Source: Sinorhizobium medicae (GTDB taxonomy: Bacteria; Pseudomonadota; Alphaproteobacteria; Rhizobiales; Rhizobiaceae). From it: a stretch of 64,000 nt of DNA. The stretch is from the NCBI RefSeq assembly GCF_007827695.1, contig NZ_VITA01000022.1:25819-89818 (forward strand), in the 5' to 3' direction. Shown here piece by piece: positions 40,653 through 50,251 of this stretch (position 1 is the first letter of the stretch; the number at the start of each line of letters is the position of its first letter). The translations under genes and the position numbers were made by a program. The notes below the pieces were generated by a model. That model was not told where the DNA came from, did no database searches, and was given only the letters and a program-made list of their open reading frames with translations.

Positions 40653-42605
40653 ATGGCAACTGACGACGAACAGCTCGTGTTAAGCATCAGCGCCGATACC
40701 CGTCAAATTCAGCGCCAGTTAAAGTCGCTTGTGGGGCAAACGCAAGCGAATACCAAGGCTATTGAAGCGGCGTTCGCTGCCATGGGCGGTTCGTCCGCTG
40801 GAGCATTCGACAAGATCGCGGCGAACAGCAACCGCGCATTCACGACAGCGGAGCAAGGGGCGAAGCGGTTCCAGAACGCGATGCGCGCTTCCTCTCAGCA
40901 CACGTCAAACATGGCGGCTCAGCTGCAGGATATCAGCGTACAGCTCGCTGGTGGACAATCGCCCTGGCTTGTTGGCGTTCAGCAGATTTCGCAGATGAAC
41001 CTGGGAGCAGTGGGATTGAGGGGTACTCTTTCTGCGATCGGTGGTGCTGCGGCATCCATTCTTAGCCCAGTCAACCTCGTGGCATTGGCCTTTATAGGTT
41101 TAGGCGGAACGGCGGTCCAATACTTCGCCAGCCTCCTCTCGGAAAGCGATAAATCCGAAAAGGCCCTCCAGCAGCAGGCTCAGCTTATCCAAAAACTTGC
41201 AGAGGAATGGGGCGATGCCGTTCCGGCACTGCGAGAATATGCAGATGAACTGGAAAGAGCTCGGAAGGCGGCGGAGCTGAACGAAGGGGCTCAGATCGTA
41301 AATGACCGCACCTTGGCGGACACCCGGTCGCAGATAGAAGACGCGAATATCGCAATCGCTGACCTCTTAGCTCAGCTCCGAGCGTCTGGCGAAGAAACCG
41401 ACACTATCCTTTCCCTGCAACGTGCGTTCAATGAGTTTGCAAGCGCCGCGAACGACGGAAGTGTGAAGGTCGCTGACGTCAACGCCGTTCAGGATGCGCT
41501 TGCGGCGGCAATCCAAAGCAAAGGCGTTCCCACGCTGTCGGACTTCAAAGAAATGTTCGACCAGGTGTCAGCGGCGGCGCTCAGAACATCCAGCAGTGTC
41601 CAGCAGGTCAACGAGGCACTTGCACAAGCTCAGGCTCGGATGAACGACCCGCGTACATGGCGTGGAGCGAACCTGATCGGTAATCCGGAAGGAGCCCTAC
41701 AAGGATCATCCCCTGATCCGGATCTTCCCATGGATGGACCAGTTCCGGAAAGACGGCCGCTGATTGAGCTTGACGGACTCCCGGGAGAAATCCGCCGATC
41801 CCGAGGCAGCGGCCGTTCCGCTGCCATTCGCGAGGCCGAGCGGGAAAAGAAGGCTGTTGTCGATCTCATCGCGCAGCTTGAGTTCGAACAAGGCTTGATC
41901 GGAGCGACGAACCTCGAGCGCGAGAAGGCGAATGCGCTGCGCCGCGCCGGTGCGGCGGCCACGCCGGATCAGAAGGCCCAGATCGAGAGCCTAGTCGAAA
42001 TCATGTACGCCGAGCGGGACGCCATCAGGGCGAGCCAAGAGGCAATGGAGGAACTGGCTGACGTCAGTCGAGACGTGCTGCAAGGCCTCGCCTTCGATCT
42101 TCTCAACGGCGAGAACAAGGCGGAAGCACTCGCCAATGCTCTAAGTCGGTTGGCCGATCGGCTACTGAATTCGGCATTTGACGGTTTGTTCGGTAGCAGC
42201 ACCGGAACCCCGCGCTCCGGTGGTCTCCTCGGCGGTGCGATCATCCCCGGCATCCTCCATGACGGCGGCAAGGCTGGGCGCGACGGTTACGGTCATCGCC
42301 GTGCTGTTCCCGCGTCCACTTTCCGCGGAGCTCCCCGCTTCCACAATGGCTCGATGGGCGTTGGCCTCGGCCCAAGCGAGGTCCCGGCGATCCTGGAGAA
42401 GGGCGAGATCGTTTTGCCAAAGGGCGCGAAGGTTGGCAGTGAAGGCGTGAACGTCACTTACGCTCCGCAGATTGACGCGAGGGGGGCCGATGCCGCGGCC
42501 GTCGCACGCCTCGAACAGGTGATGGCACGCGATCGAGCCGAGTTCGAATCCAAGACGGTAGCCGCAATTCGCAATGCGCGGAGCCGTGGGGTGAAGGGTG
42601 TCTGA
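40653..42605 (+). CDS. Tail tape measure protein
   Basis: A 650-residue protein with a helical N-terminal region (LSISADTRQIQRQLKSLVGQ, TQANTKAIEAAFAAM), a hydrophobic stretch of two to three helices at about 120-155 (GAVGLRGTLSAIGGAAASIL, VNLVALAFIGLGGTAVQYFA), long coiled regions, and a C-terminal domain with VGLGPSEVPAILEKGEIVLP. These features fit a siphovirus tape measure that sets tail length. At about 650 residues it predicts a tail near 100 nm, by the usual 0.15 nm per residue. Confidence 0.9.
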   Translation: MATDDEQLVLSISADTRQIQRQLKSLVGQTQANTKAIEAAFAAMGGSSAGAFDKIAANSNRAFTTAEQGAKRFQNAMRASSQHTSNMAAQLQDISVQLAGGQSPWLVGVQQISQMNLGAVGLRGTLSAIGGAAASILSPVNLVALAFIGLGGTAVQYFASLLSESDKSEKALQQQAQLIQKLAEEWGDAVPALREYADELERARKAAELNEGAQIVNDRTLADTRSQIEDANIAIADLLAQLRASGEETDTILSLQRAFNEFASAANDGSVKVADVNAVQDALAAAIQSKGVPTLSDFKEMFDQVSAAALRTSSSVQQVNEALAQAQARMNDPRTWRGANLIGNPEGALQGSSPDPDLPMDGPVPERRPLIELDGLPGEIRRSRGSGRSAAIREAEREKKAVVDLIAQLEFEQGLIGATNLEREKANALRRAGAAATPDQKAQIESLVEIMYAERDAIRASQEAMEELADVSRDVLQGLAFDLLNGENKAEALANALSRLADRLLNSAFDGLFGSSTGTPRSGGLLGGAIIPGILHDGGKAGRDGYGHRRAVPASTFRGAPRFHNGSMGVGLGPSEVPAILEKGEIVLPKGAKVGSEGVNVTYAPQIDARGADAAAVARLEQVMARDRAEFESKTVAAIRNARSRGVKGV

Positions 42606-43243
42606 TGGCCATTACATTTCCGCGTGACATCCTTGCCAGCTTCCCCGGCTGGTCCCCTCGGTTCGAGCTTCTGTTTCGACAGGAGCAATCGCGACAGGCG
42701 TCCGGCCGCACGATCGTCAAGGACCTGGGCTCGCCGCTCTGGCAAGCCGATTATCAGTCGGGGACGATGCGCCCCAACGAGCTCGACCGGTGGCGGGCAA
42801 TTCTGGATTCGCTCGACGGAGGAATTCAGCAGTTCCTCGGCTATTCGCTGTCTCGCTGCTATCCGACCTCCTACCCAAAGGGAAGCTGGCCGGCCGGCTC
42901 GTTTACTGGATCGAATGCGAACCTTCACACGATCGGAGCGAACAACAAATCGGTGCGGGTCTCAGCGCTTGCACCGGGCTTTCGCTTCAAGACCGGCGAT
43001 ATGATCCGGATCGGCAGCCGAGACCTGTACCGCGTGCAGGAGGATGTCACCGCCGACGGGGCCGGTCTGACGCCGATCTTCGAGGTGCGTCCGCATCTCT
43101 GGCCCGGCACTGTCACCGGCACGGCCGTTAGCGTGGTTCGCCCGCACTGCTACATGACCGTCGTTCCCGGCAGCATCAACACAGACGCCGACGTGGCCAC
43201 CGGGCGCGGCTCGGTGAGCTTTTCCGCGATCGAAGCCCGATAG
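42605..43243 (+). CDS. Distal tail-type protein
   Basis: A 212-residue protein (ITFPRDILASFPGWSPRFEL, GSPLWQADYQSGTMRPNELD, LDSLDGGIQQFLGY) matching minor tail proteins that follow the tape measure in rhizobial siphoviruses. An assignment as a distal-tail (Dit-like) protein is based on position. The C-terminal half is mostly beta (VRVSALAPGFRFKTGDMIRI). It starts in the tape-measure stop (TGATG). Confidence 0.75.
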   Translation: MAITFPRDILASFPGWSPRFELLFRQEQSRQASGRTIVKDLGSPLWQADYQSGTMRPNELDRWRAILDSLDGGIQQFLGYSLSRCYPTSYPKGSWPAGSFTGSNANLHTIGANNKSVRVSALAPGFRFKTGDMIRIGSRDLYRVQEDVTADGAGLTPIFEVRPHLWPGTVTGTAVSVVRPHCYMTVVPGSINTDADVATGRGSVSFSAIEAR

Positions 43244-43252
43244 GTATTCACC

Positions 43253-43921
43253 ATGCCCCGCAATATCTCAGCCGCCAACCAGGCGGCGCTGGAGGCGCGC
43301 GTTCTTGTGGCGCGAGACTTCCTCTGGATCGTAGCTCGTAATCGCTCCACGGGCGTGCCTGTGCCGGACGGCATGTGGTCGGACGTGGGCAACGTCTCCG
43401 CCTCGGTTATCGATCCGGACACGGGGGCCACGGTCACGCGCAACTGGTTCGGCGCCGGGACGCTGGTCGCGATCGACGACATCCCGCTCGTCTCGAATCT
43501 ATCGGCGCAGACGGTCAACATCCGCCTATCGCAGATCCACGATCACGTGCAGCAGCTGGTTAGGGAATACGACTGCCGGCAGGCGCGGGTGGAGATCTAC
43601 CGCGGCCTCTTCAATCCGGACACGCGGAAGATGGTGGCACCAGCGGAGTGTCGCTTCGTCGGCTTCGTCGACAAGATCGATATCCGCACGCCGTCGGAGA
43701 ATGAGGACGGCGCGGTCACCATGACGTGCGCCAGCCACACGCAGGAGATGTTCCGGGCCAACACCGAGACGAGGAGCCACGAGACGCAGATCCTGCGAGC
43801 CACGAACGACAACTTCTATCGGGATGCCGCAACGACGACGAGCTGGAAGATATTCTGGGGGTCGAAACAGGGCAGCGTACCGACGCAGAAGAAGCGCAAG
43901 AAGTTTCTCGGCATTTTCTGA
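43253..43921 (+). CDS. Tail tip/hub protein, DUF2163-like
   Basis: A 222-residue protein whose middle (VTRNWFGAGTLVAIDDIPLV, NLSAQTVNIRLSQIHDHVQQ, DCRQARVEIYRGLFNPDTRK) resembles the tail-tip hub proteins of GTA-like siphoviruses. The C-terminus is basic (TQKKRKKFLGIF). Family assignment is tentative. The next gene overlaps its stop. Confidence 0.7.
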   Translation: MPRNISAANQAALEARVLVARDFLWIVARNRSTGVPVPDGMWSDVGNVSASVIDPDTGATVTRNWFGAGTLVAIDDIPLVSNLSAQTVNIRLSQIHDHVQQLVREYDCRQARVEIYRGLFNPDTRKMVAPAECRFVGFVDKIDIRTPSENEDGAVTMTCASHTQEMFRANTETRSHETQILRATNDNFYRDAATTTSWKIFWGSKQGSVPTQKKRKKFLGIF

Positions 43922-44358
43922 TGAGCGATGTCCGCCAGGCTATTGCGTCGGATGTGCCGCGCATCCTGACCTTGCTCAAGAATTTTCATGCTGCGGGCGG
44001 TTTCGACTTTCGGTTCGATGCGGCGCGCTTCGAGCAGTTCGTCAAGGCGGCGATCCTCGGCGAGAAGTCGGTCTGCCTCGTGGTCGGCGATCCTGCTGCC
44101 GGCGTGTTGATTGCCAGCCATGCCGAGAGCTTTGTCGGCTTTCGCTACGCCGAGGAGCAACTGGTCTGGATTGAGCCCGGTCGACGTGGCTCCACCTGGT
44201 GCGACTTGCTCTCTGCCTTCGAGGCCTGGGCGAAAGCCGCTGACTGCGCACGGATCAAACTCTCAGCGCAGCACGCGCTGCGCCACCCCGCGATGACACG
44301 TCTCTACCGCCGCAGCGGCTACACGCCGTGCGAGACGGTTTTCAGCAAGGAAATCTAG
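43921..44358 (+). CDS. GNAT-like acetyltransferase in the tail-tip module
   Basis: A 145-residue protein with a GNAT-like arrangement (VRQAIASDVPRILTLLKNFH, then EKSVCLVVGDPAAGVLIASH, EQLVWIEPGRRGSTWCDLLS, and CARIKLSAQHALRHPAMTRL, YRRSGYTPCE). It occupies the place where lambda-like and GTA tails usually encode the NlpC/P60 peptidase. A role as a phage structural or modifying enzyme is open. Confidence 0.72.
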   Translation: MSDVRQAIASDVPRILTLLKNFHAAGGFDFRFDAARFEQFVKAAILGEKSVCLVVGDPAAGVLIASHAESFVGFRYAEEQLVWIEPGRRGSTWCDLLSAFEAWAKAADCARIKLSAQHALRHPAMTRLYRRSGYTPCETVFSKEI

Positions 44359-44359
44359 C

Positions 44360-47053
44360 ATGCCGCTCTTTACTGCGATCGGTGCGGCCGTCACGGCGGT
44401 CAGCGCCTGGATTGGATCGCTCGGGACGCTCGGCGCGTTCGCACTGAAAACGGCCGTCGGCGTTGGTCTAAGTCTCGCCGCACAAGCCTTGGCCGGCAAG
44501 CCGAAAGAGCAGAACTTCGCTCTGAATGGCGAGCTGCAGGGCGGAGGTGATTTGCCGCGCTCCTTCATTCTCGGCAAGTACGCGACGGCCGGCTCGCTGG
44601 TCTGGGCAAATGCGTGGGGTAAATCCGGCGACACGCCCAACAGCTGGCTGACGCAGGTAATCGCTCTTTCCGATCTGCCGGTGAAAGGCCTCCTCGAGGT
44701 ATGGGTCGACGGCGAGAAGGTCACCTATGCACCCTCAGGCGCGGACGACATCTTCGGCTACTCGGTTCCTGAATACGTCAAGCGCGGCCCGAACCTCTAC
44801 ATCAAGTTCTACGATGGCACGCAGACGGTTGCCGACGAAGCTCTTGTCACGAGGGCTGCCACGTCTGAACGTCCATGGGACGCAACACGCATCGGCCGCG
44901 GCGTTGCCTATGTCGTCGTTCATTCCCGCTGCATCGACAATATGTTCAACGGCTTCCCGTCGTTCCGGTTCGTTGTCGACGGCCTGAAGCTCTACGATCC
45001 TTCCAAGGATTCGAGCGTCGGCGGGTCGGGCACGCAGCGTTACGACAATCCGGCGACCTGGGGCGGCGATGGCGACTATCTGCCGGCAGTGCAGGCCTAC
45101 AACCTGCTTCGCGGCCTGAAATACAATGGCAAGTGGTTCTATGGCTTGCAGAACCTCGCCGCCGCGCGGCTGCCGGCCGCCGATTGGATAGCGCAGATCA
45201 ACAAGTGCCGCCAAACCATCATGGGCGCGAGCGGGCTTGAGCCGACCTATCGCTCCGCCGGCGAAATCCAGATTGACGCTCCGTTGTCGGCAGCGATCGA
45301 GGCGCTGCTGTCGGCTTGCCAAGGGCGCATATCCGAAGTCGGCGGCGTCTACCGCATGCATCTCGGCGCTCCCGACCTGGCGTCGATCGGATTCAATGAC
45401 GGCGATATCCTGTCCACGGAAGAGCAGGAATTTACGCCGTTCGTGGGCCTCGCGGACACCATCAATGGTATCTCCGCCACCTATCCGTCGCCGAAAGACA
45501 ATTGGGCCGTTGTCACCGCCCCGCCTCTCTATCGCTCCGACCTGGAGGCGCTCGACGGCAACCGGCGACTAATGGCCGATGTGCCGCTCGACTTCGTGCC
45601 GTATCCGGAGCAGGTCCAGCGCCTGATGAAATCGGCGCTCGAGGAGGCGCGCCGCTTCCGTCGTCATACGCTTGTCCTGCCGCCGCGCTTCTGGGCCTAT
45701 GCGGTTCCCGGCGCCATCTTCGTGTGGAACTCGGACCGCAACGGGTATGTCGACAAGCTGATGCGGATCGACGGTGTCGTCGACCGCGCCAACCTCGACG
45801 TGATGATTGACATCACCGAAGTCGACCCGGCGGACTATGACTGGGACAGCGCCGCCGACTTTCACCCTCCCGTTGACGGCGCGGTTGGCCCGATCCGAGT
45901 TGCACCGCAGCCGATCGTCGATTGGTTTGCTGAACCCGACGCCGTGAAGGACAACAATGGCGTTTCGCGTCGGCCGGCCATCCGGCTGTCGTGGGATGGA
46001 TCGGAAGAGCGTGTCATCGATGTCATCGGCGTTGAATTCGAGGTTCGCAACGCGACCTCTCTCGAAACCGTCTACTCGGGCCGCACTGATCAGCCCAGCG
46101 AAGGTTCGTTGCTGATCTCCCAAGGCTTGGTCGCGAACGTCACCTACGGGGTGCGGGGTCGCTATATCCCGCGTTCGGAACGCGAAACGCTGTGGTCAAA
46201 CTGGCTGAACGTCACCACGCCCAACGTCCTGCTCACAGACGTCTTTGTCGAAGAACTGGCGCAAGCAGGCCAGGACGTTGCGAACCGCTTCAAGGAACTG
46301 CAGCAGGAGATGGACGAGTTCTTCCGGCCGCGCCTGGTCGAGCTGCTGGATGCGTTCTCGCTCGAAGGTGCCGTCGGTCAAATCGAGCGCCAGCAGATCG
46401 TTGCCACCATAGGCGACGCGCTGGCGCAGATCATCGAGGAGCGCCGGGTACGCGTTTCGGAGAACGAGGCGACGGCGCAACTGCTGACATACCTGCAGGC
46501 GAGTCTCGGCACCACGAACGCCCGACTGATTAATGAGGAGACCGTGCGGGCGAGCGCCGATAGCGCCCTCGCCAGCTCGATTACTTCGCTCGACGCCGAG
46601 GTCGACGGCAATCTGGCGCGCATCATCCAGGAGGAGACGGCGCGTGCCAATGGCGACAGCGCGCTCGCGACCAGCATCTCCGGCGTCAGTGCCGATTTCA
46701 ACGGGCGGTTCGCGCAGGGCCTTGTGAAGTTCGAAGCGGTCGCGGCGCCGACCGGTGTTGATGCCCGTTTCTCGGTGTTGCTGCGGGCTGGGACCAGCCA
46801 GAGCTTCAAGGTCTCCGGCTTCTTCGTCGAAATCTACACCGAGGGCGGTGTGCAGAAATCGCGCGTGGCGGTGCAGGCCGATCTGTTCGCCGTCACCTCG
46901 GGCAACAGCCGCCATTACCCGATGGTCTTCGAGAACGGCGAACTGAAGCTGGCGATCGCCAATATCGGGACGGTCAACGCAGGTCTTCTTCAGTCGTTGA
47001 ACGGCAAAATGAAGATCGACCTCAATAACGGCACGATCGAAATCTTTAGCTAA
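44360..47053 (+). CDS. Tail tip attachment / central fibre protein (J-like)
   Basis: An 897-residue protein. The N-terminal GIGAAVTAVSAWI-type hydrophobic region and GDLPRSFILGKYATAGSLVW, QVIALSDLPVKGLLEVWVDG resemble the lambda J/GTA tail protein core. Fibronectin-like beta regions follow (RPAIRLSWDGSEERVIDVIG). A helical coiled segment lies around residues 650-790 (LQQEMDEFFRPRLVELLDAF and repeated EETxRAxxDSALAxSI). The last 43 residues form a beta module repeated in the next gene. It probably recognises the host receptor. Confidence 0.9.
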   Translation: MPLFTAIGAAVTAVSAWIGSLGTLGAFALKTAVGVGLSLAAQALAGKPKEQNFALNGELQGGGDLPRSFILGKYATAGSLVWANAWGKSGDTPNSWLTQVIALSDLPVKGLLEVWVDGEKVTYAPSGADDIFGYSVPEYVKRGPNLYIKFYDGTQTVADEALVTRAATSERPWDATRIGRGVAYVVVHSRCIDNMFNGFPSFRFVVDGLKLYDPSKDSSVGGSGTQRYDNPATWGGDGDYLPAVQAYNLLRGLKYNGKWFYGLQNLAAARLPAADWIAQINKCRQTIMGASGLEPTYRSAGEIQIDAPLSAAIEALLSACQGRISEVGGVYRMHLGAPDLASIGFNDGDILSTEEQEFTPFVGLADTINGISATYPSPKDNWAVVTAPPLYRSDLEALDGNRRLMADVPLDFVPYPEQVQRLMKSALEEARRFRRHTLVLPPRFWAYAVPGAIFVWNSDRNGYVDKLMRIDGVVDRANLDVMIDITEVDPADYDWDSAADFHPPVDGAVGPIRVAPQPIVDWFAEPDAVKDNNGVSRRPAIRLSWDGSEERVIDVIGVEFEVRNATSLETVYSGRTDQPSEGSLLISQGLVANVTYGVRGRYIPRSERETLWSNWLNVTTPNVLLTDVFVEELAQAGQDVANRFKELQQEMDEFFRPRLVELLDAFSLEGAVGQIERQQIVATIGDALAQIIEERRVRVSENEATAQLLTYLQASLGTTNARLINEETVRASADSALASSITSLDAEVDGNLARIIQEETARANGDSALATSISGVSADFNGRFAQGLVKFEAVAAPTGVDARFSVLLRAGTSQSFKVSGFFVEIYTEGGVQKSRVAVQADLFAVTSGNSRHYPMVFENGELKLAIANIGTVNAGLLQSLNGKMKIDLNNGTIEIFS

Positions 47054-47068
47054 AAAGAGGGTCCAATC

Positions 47069-47284
47069 ATGAAACGCAGGTCTTTTCTACTGGCGCTCAT
47101 CAGTGCGCCTTTTGTCCCAGCAGCCACCAGTGCGGTGCCGGCACGGAGTCCGCTAGTCTTCAAGGATGGCGCTATGAGGCTCGCCATTGCCGACATCGGC
47201 ACGGCCGACGCCGGCCGGCTGCGATCTCGTAATGGCAAAATGAAGATCGATCTCGACAGCGGCACGATCGAGATCCTTAGCTGA
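47069..47284 (+). CDS. Small protein carrying a copy of the J C-terminal module
   Basis: A 71-residue protein with a basic signal-like start (MKRRSFLLALISAPFVPAAT) followed by 43 residues 28 of which match the end of the upstream J-like protein (LAIADIGTADAGRL, NGKMKIDLDSGTIEI against LAIANIGTVNAGLL, NGKMKIDLNNGTIEI). GAGGG precedes the ATG. It may be an exported or fibre-associated accessory. Confidence 0.7.
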   Translation: MKRRSFLLALISAPFVPAATSAVPARSPLVFKDGAMRLAIADIGTADAGRLRSRNGKMKIDLDSGTIEILS

Positions 47285-48792
47285 TGACGCGGACAATGAT
47301 TGGCCGTGACAGTACGGGTGCAGGGTGCGTCAAAATCATGAAAAATGATGCTGACGACCCGCGCACCACGCCCGACAGTCAGCGCTCGAAGTTTCTCTAC
47401 AACTCAAAATACGCTCTGAACGCTTCGATTGCGCACATCGAGGTTATCAATTCGGGCTTCAGCGGGAGCACGTACCAGTATTTTCCCGCCGGGTCGAATT
47501 CGAGCAACTACCAAAAGGCGCTTGGTCAAGGCGGAGGGGAAGCATGGTGGTTCTTCAGGAACTCCGCGTTCCCGAAGATGAAATACAATATGCCCCTATT
47601 CGACGTGAAAGCCACGCGGACGAACACGGGGCGGTTCAATCAACAACGCATCCAGCGCCGCTATTCGGGCAAATACTACAATGATCAGGGTGGCTATTTC
47701 TTCATGGGCAACTGGGCTCAAGAGCCTTGGGTGAAGAACTTCAGCGGCGTTGTCAGTCAGTATGGATCGTTTCCCTACGGTACGTTTGCTCACATCACCA
47801 CGTCCACACTCGACGACGCCTACAACCGTTTTCAGTCGAGAGACAAACGGCTGATAGTCTGGAACCTCCCCGGCAATGAGGATCCTTCATTCGAGGCTCC
47901 CGCATTGGCACCGAACGGCGCAAAGAACATTATCATCCGCTCGGACAAAATGGTGATCGCTAAGCCGGGCTACAACGCAGAAACGGCGACCGAGTGGCAA
48001 GTCGCCTTCGACAGCCGACGCGTTCCAGTCAAGGTTATAGCGGCTGCGGACATCGCGATCCCTGCGGGAGAGTCGTTCTATGAAACCGGCATCACGTTGC
48101 CCAACACCATCGCTCTCGACGTTCATTTCTACACGGGATCAACAATCTACTATCCTTGGACGCCCAACTTGGGGGACGGCGTAGGGGCTGACTATTGGTT
48201 CAGCGGTTCACGTATCTATTTCAACGCGTCCGGAGCAATGCGTGCCCGATTTATGCTCTACCTCGATGCGGGAGATAGTCCGACAAGCGGCAGCAACCGC
48301 GTGCTTCGGGAGTTCACCGAGGGCGGTCAGGACGTCGTGCAGTTCTTGCGTCCAGGCTCAGCCAACCCACCGTCATGGGCCGATATCGTCATAGATACCC
48401 GGTGGCCGTGCGTTCAGATCATCGCGGAAGGTTATTTCAATGTAGCGGTAGGAAGCCCGCTCGAAACGATGATCAATTTCGACGCGGCCGGAATGTTTCC
48501 GATGGTCAAATATATGACCAAGCACGGTGGCGGCTCAGAGCAGAATTTTGGGAGCTGGCAAGAAGCTATCAAGCTCCCATCGGTGCGCCAACGCGTCTAT
48601 TCGAGCAACAGCAATTTTGAGTGCGGTGATAGCTCGCATTGCCGGCTCACACAGACAAGTGCAACGTTTGTCACCAATCGCGGCCAGCCCGGCGATTACT
48701 ACAACGATGCAGACGACCCCGGCACGTGGCGCACGGACGGCGCCGATAACGTGCTCGGCATCCGCTACTACATTCTCGGCATCCCAGCTTAG
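47284..48792 (+). CDS. Tail fibre-region protein, unknown
   Basis: A 502-residue, Tyr/Ser/Asn-rich, mainly beta protein (STYQYFPAGSNSSNYQKALG, SGKYYNDQGGYFFMGNWAQE, VHFYTGSTIYYPWTPNLGDG) beginning in the stop of the small gene before it. Composition and position suggest a receptor-binding or fibre protein, but no domain is recognised. The low-complexity surface-like makeup is typical of rapidly evolving phage tips. Confidence 0.7.
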   Translation: MTRTMIGRDSTGAGCVKIMKNDADDPRTTPDSQRSKFLYNSKYALNASIAHIEVINSGFSGSTYQYFPAGSNSSNYQKALGQGGGEAWWFFRNSAFPKMKYNMPLFDVKATRTNTGRFNQQRIQRRYSGKYYNDQGGYFFMGNWAQEPWVKNFSGVVSQYGSFPYGTFAHITTSTLDDAYNRFQSRDKRLIVWNLPGNEDPSFEAPALAPNGAKNIIIRSDKMVIAKPGYNAETATEWQVAFDSRRVPVKVIAAADIAIPAGESFYETGITLPNTIALDVHFYTGSTIYYPWTPNLGDGVGADYWFSGSRIYFNASGAMRARFMLYLDAGDSPTSGSNRVLREFTEGGQDVVQFLRPGSANPPSWADIVIDTRWPCVQIIAEGYFNVAVGSPLETMINFDAAGMFPMVKYMTKHGGGSEQNFGSWQEAIKLPSVRQRVYSSNSNFECGDSSHCRLTQTSATFVTNRGQPGDYYNDADDPGTWRTDGADNVLGIRYYILGIPA

Positions 48793-48803
48793 GAACTCCT
48801 GAC

Positions 48804-49904
48804 ATGACGATACCCTATGTAACCGGCACGGTTTCCGTGGCCGCCGGCAGCGCCGTTGTCACCGGCTCCGGGACCGCCTGGGCCACGGCACTGATCGCCG
48901 GCGGCCTGTTCGGCCTCGACAGCAGCAACGGCAACCCGGTCCCGATCCTCTCCGTCGACAGCAACACGCAACTGACGCTGGCCAAGCCATGGCGCGGCAC
49001 CACGGCGGCCGGGCAGGGCTACTGGATCATTCGCGACACGGCCTACCTGCAGCAGCAGACCGTAAACGCCCAGGCGCTCTCGACCTATATTCAGCGGCTC
49101 GACAATGCGGCGCTCGCGGCGTTGGCCGGGCTCGACCCCGCGGCGGACAAGTTCGCCTACTTCACCGGTGCAAACTCGGGCGCGCTGGCGGACATCAAGG
49201 CAAAGGGGCGGGACCTGCTTTCGTCGACGGGTGTGCTCGACGCACTCCTGAAGCTTGGTCCTGTATGGGGTGGATCCGTTCGATCCCCTGCGAACAGTGA
49301 TGTCGGATTGGTCGATGGCGACCTCAACACGATCACCGTTGCCGGCGTTTACACACTCTCGGGGAACTGGGCCAACACCTATGCCGGAGCCGCCTCGGTA
49401 GCCACGACAGGCACGCTCGTGGTTCTCCAGCGAAGCGCCAATGCCGTGTTTCAATATTTCTACCGAGACAACAACCAGGTCTTCAGAAGGAACACCGTCA
49501 ACGGCGGCACAAGCTGGACGGACTGGACGATTGTTGAGCTACCGGTTGTGGGGACCGTATCAAACTCCGCGGGCTTTCCTGCCGGCGCCGTCATTGAACG
49601 GGGCAGCAATGCCAATGGGGAGTACGTCAAATTTGCCGACGGCACCATGATTTGCACGTCACCGGAACTTCCCGTCGCGATGACCCAGGCTGCTGGCAAC
49701 GTTTTTTATTCCAATGCCGTGAGTGCGCCGATGCCGGTCCTTTTCACCGGAATTCAGCCGGTAGGGTTCGGTCACGTGACGACGACAATTAACGCCTGGG
49801 TGAACCCCAGAACTGCTTTCGGTTCGTGGGTGGGGGCGGCCTACGCCTATGCCGCTCGCACCAGCGACACGATCCGATTTGGTGCCCTTGGAAGGTGGTT
49901 TTAA
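48804..49904 (+). CDS. Tail fibre protein with pyocin-knob-like C-terminus
   Basis: A 366-residue protein. The N-terminal repeat VTGTVSVAAGSAVVTGSGTA, WATALIAGGLFGLDSSNG is typical of phage fibre bases. A helical connector (LSTYIQRLDNAALAALAGLD) and a knob-like domain (VYTLSGNWANTYAG, VNGGTSWTDWTIVE) follow. The end (KFADGTMICTSPELPVAM, then FGALGRWF) is the receptor-facing head. Confidence 0.82.
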   Translation: MTIPYVTGTVSVAAGSAVVTGSGTAWATALIAGGLFGLDSSNGNPVPILSVDSNTQLTLAKPWRGTTAAGQGYWIIRDTAYLQQQTVNAQALSTYIQRLDNAALAALAGLDPAADKFAYFTGANSGALADIKAKGRDLLSSTGVLDALLKLGPVWGGSVRSPANSDVGLVDGDLNTITVAGVYTLSGNWANTYAGAASVATTGTLVVLQRSANAVFQYFYRDNNQVFRRNTVNGGTSWTDWTIVELPVVGTVSNSAGFPAGAVIERGSNANGEYVKFADGTMICTSPELPVAMTQAAGNVFYSNAVSAPMPVLFTGIQPVGFGHVTTTINAWVNPRTAFGSWVGAAYAYAARTSDTIRFGALGRWF

Positions 49905-50251
49905 TGCAAATCAAATTCTCTCCCCAACGCCGCGATGACCTCCTGACGGTCACCAAGGCAGGCGACGTTTTCACGATCAACGGTGTGCCATTCGACTTCT
50001 CGACCTTGCCGGACGGCGCCACGATCCCGGCCGGCGAGGTTCCTTGTGAATGGCTTGTCGGCCCCGTTGAACGGATCGCCGGCGAGCTTCACCTGACGCT
50101 CATCCTGCCGCACGGCCCAGGCCCTTCTCAGGCCGTTGCATTTCCTCCGCCACTCGTCGACCCGCCCGACGGGGTGATTGCATTGCCGGCCGATCCGCAG
50201 CCGTCGATCCCTGATCCTGCTGAAGAGGAGCCCGCCGATGTGGACGGTTGA
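49904..50251 (+). CDS. Fibre-associated phage protein
   Basis: A 115-residue protein starting in the fibre gene stop (TAATG). An N-terminal beta domain (IKFSPQRRDDLLTVTKAGDV, FTINGVPFDFSTLPDGA) leads to a Pro/Asp-rich tail (PADPQPSIPDPAEEEPADVD). Genes of this form follow fibre genes in rhizobial prophages, so a fibre assembly or accessory role is plausible. Confidence 0.7.
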   Translation: MQIKFSPQRRDDLLTVTKAGDVFTINGVPFDFSTLPDGATIPAGEVPCEWLVGPVERIAGELHLTLILPHGPGPSQAVAFPPPLVDPPDGVIALPADPQPSIPDPAEEEPADVDG

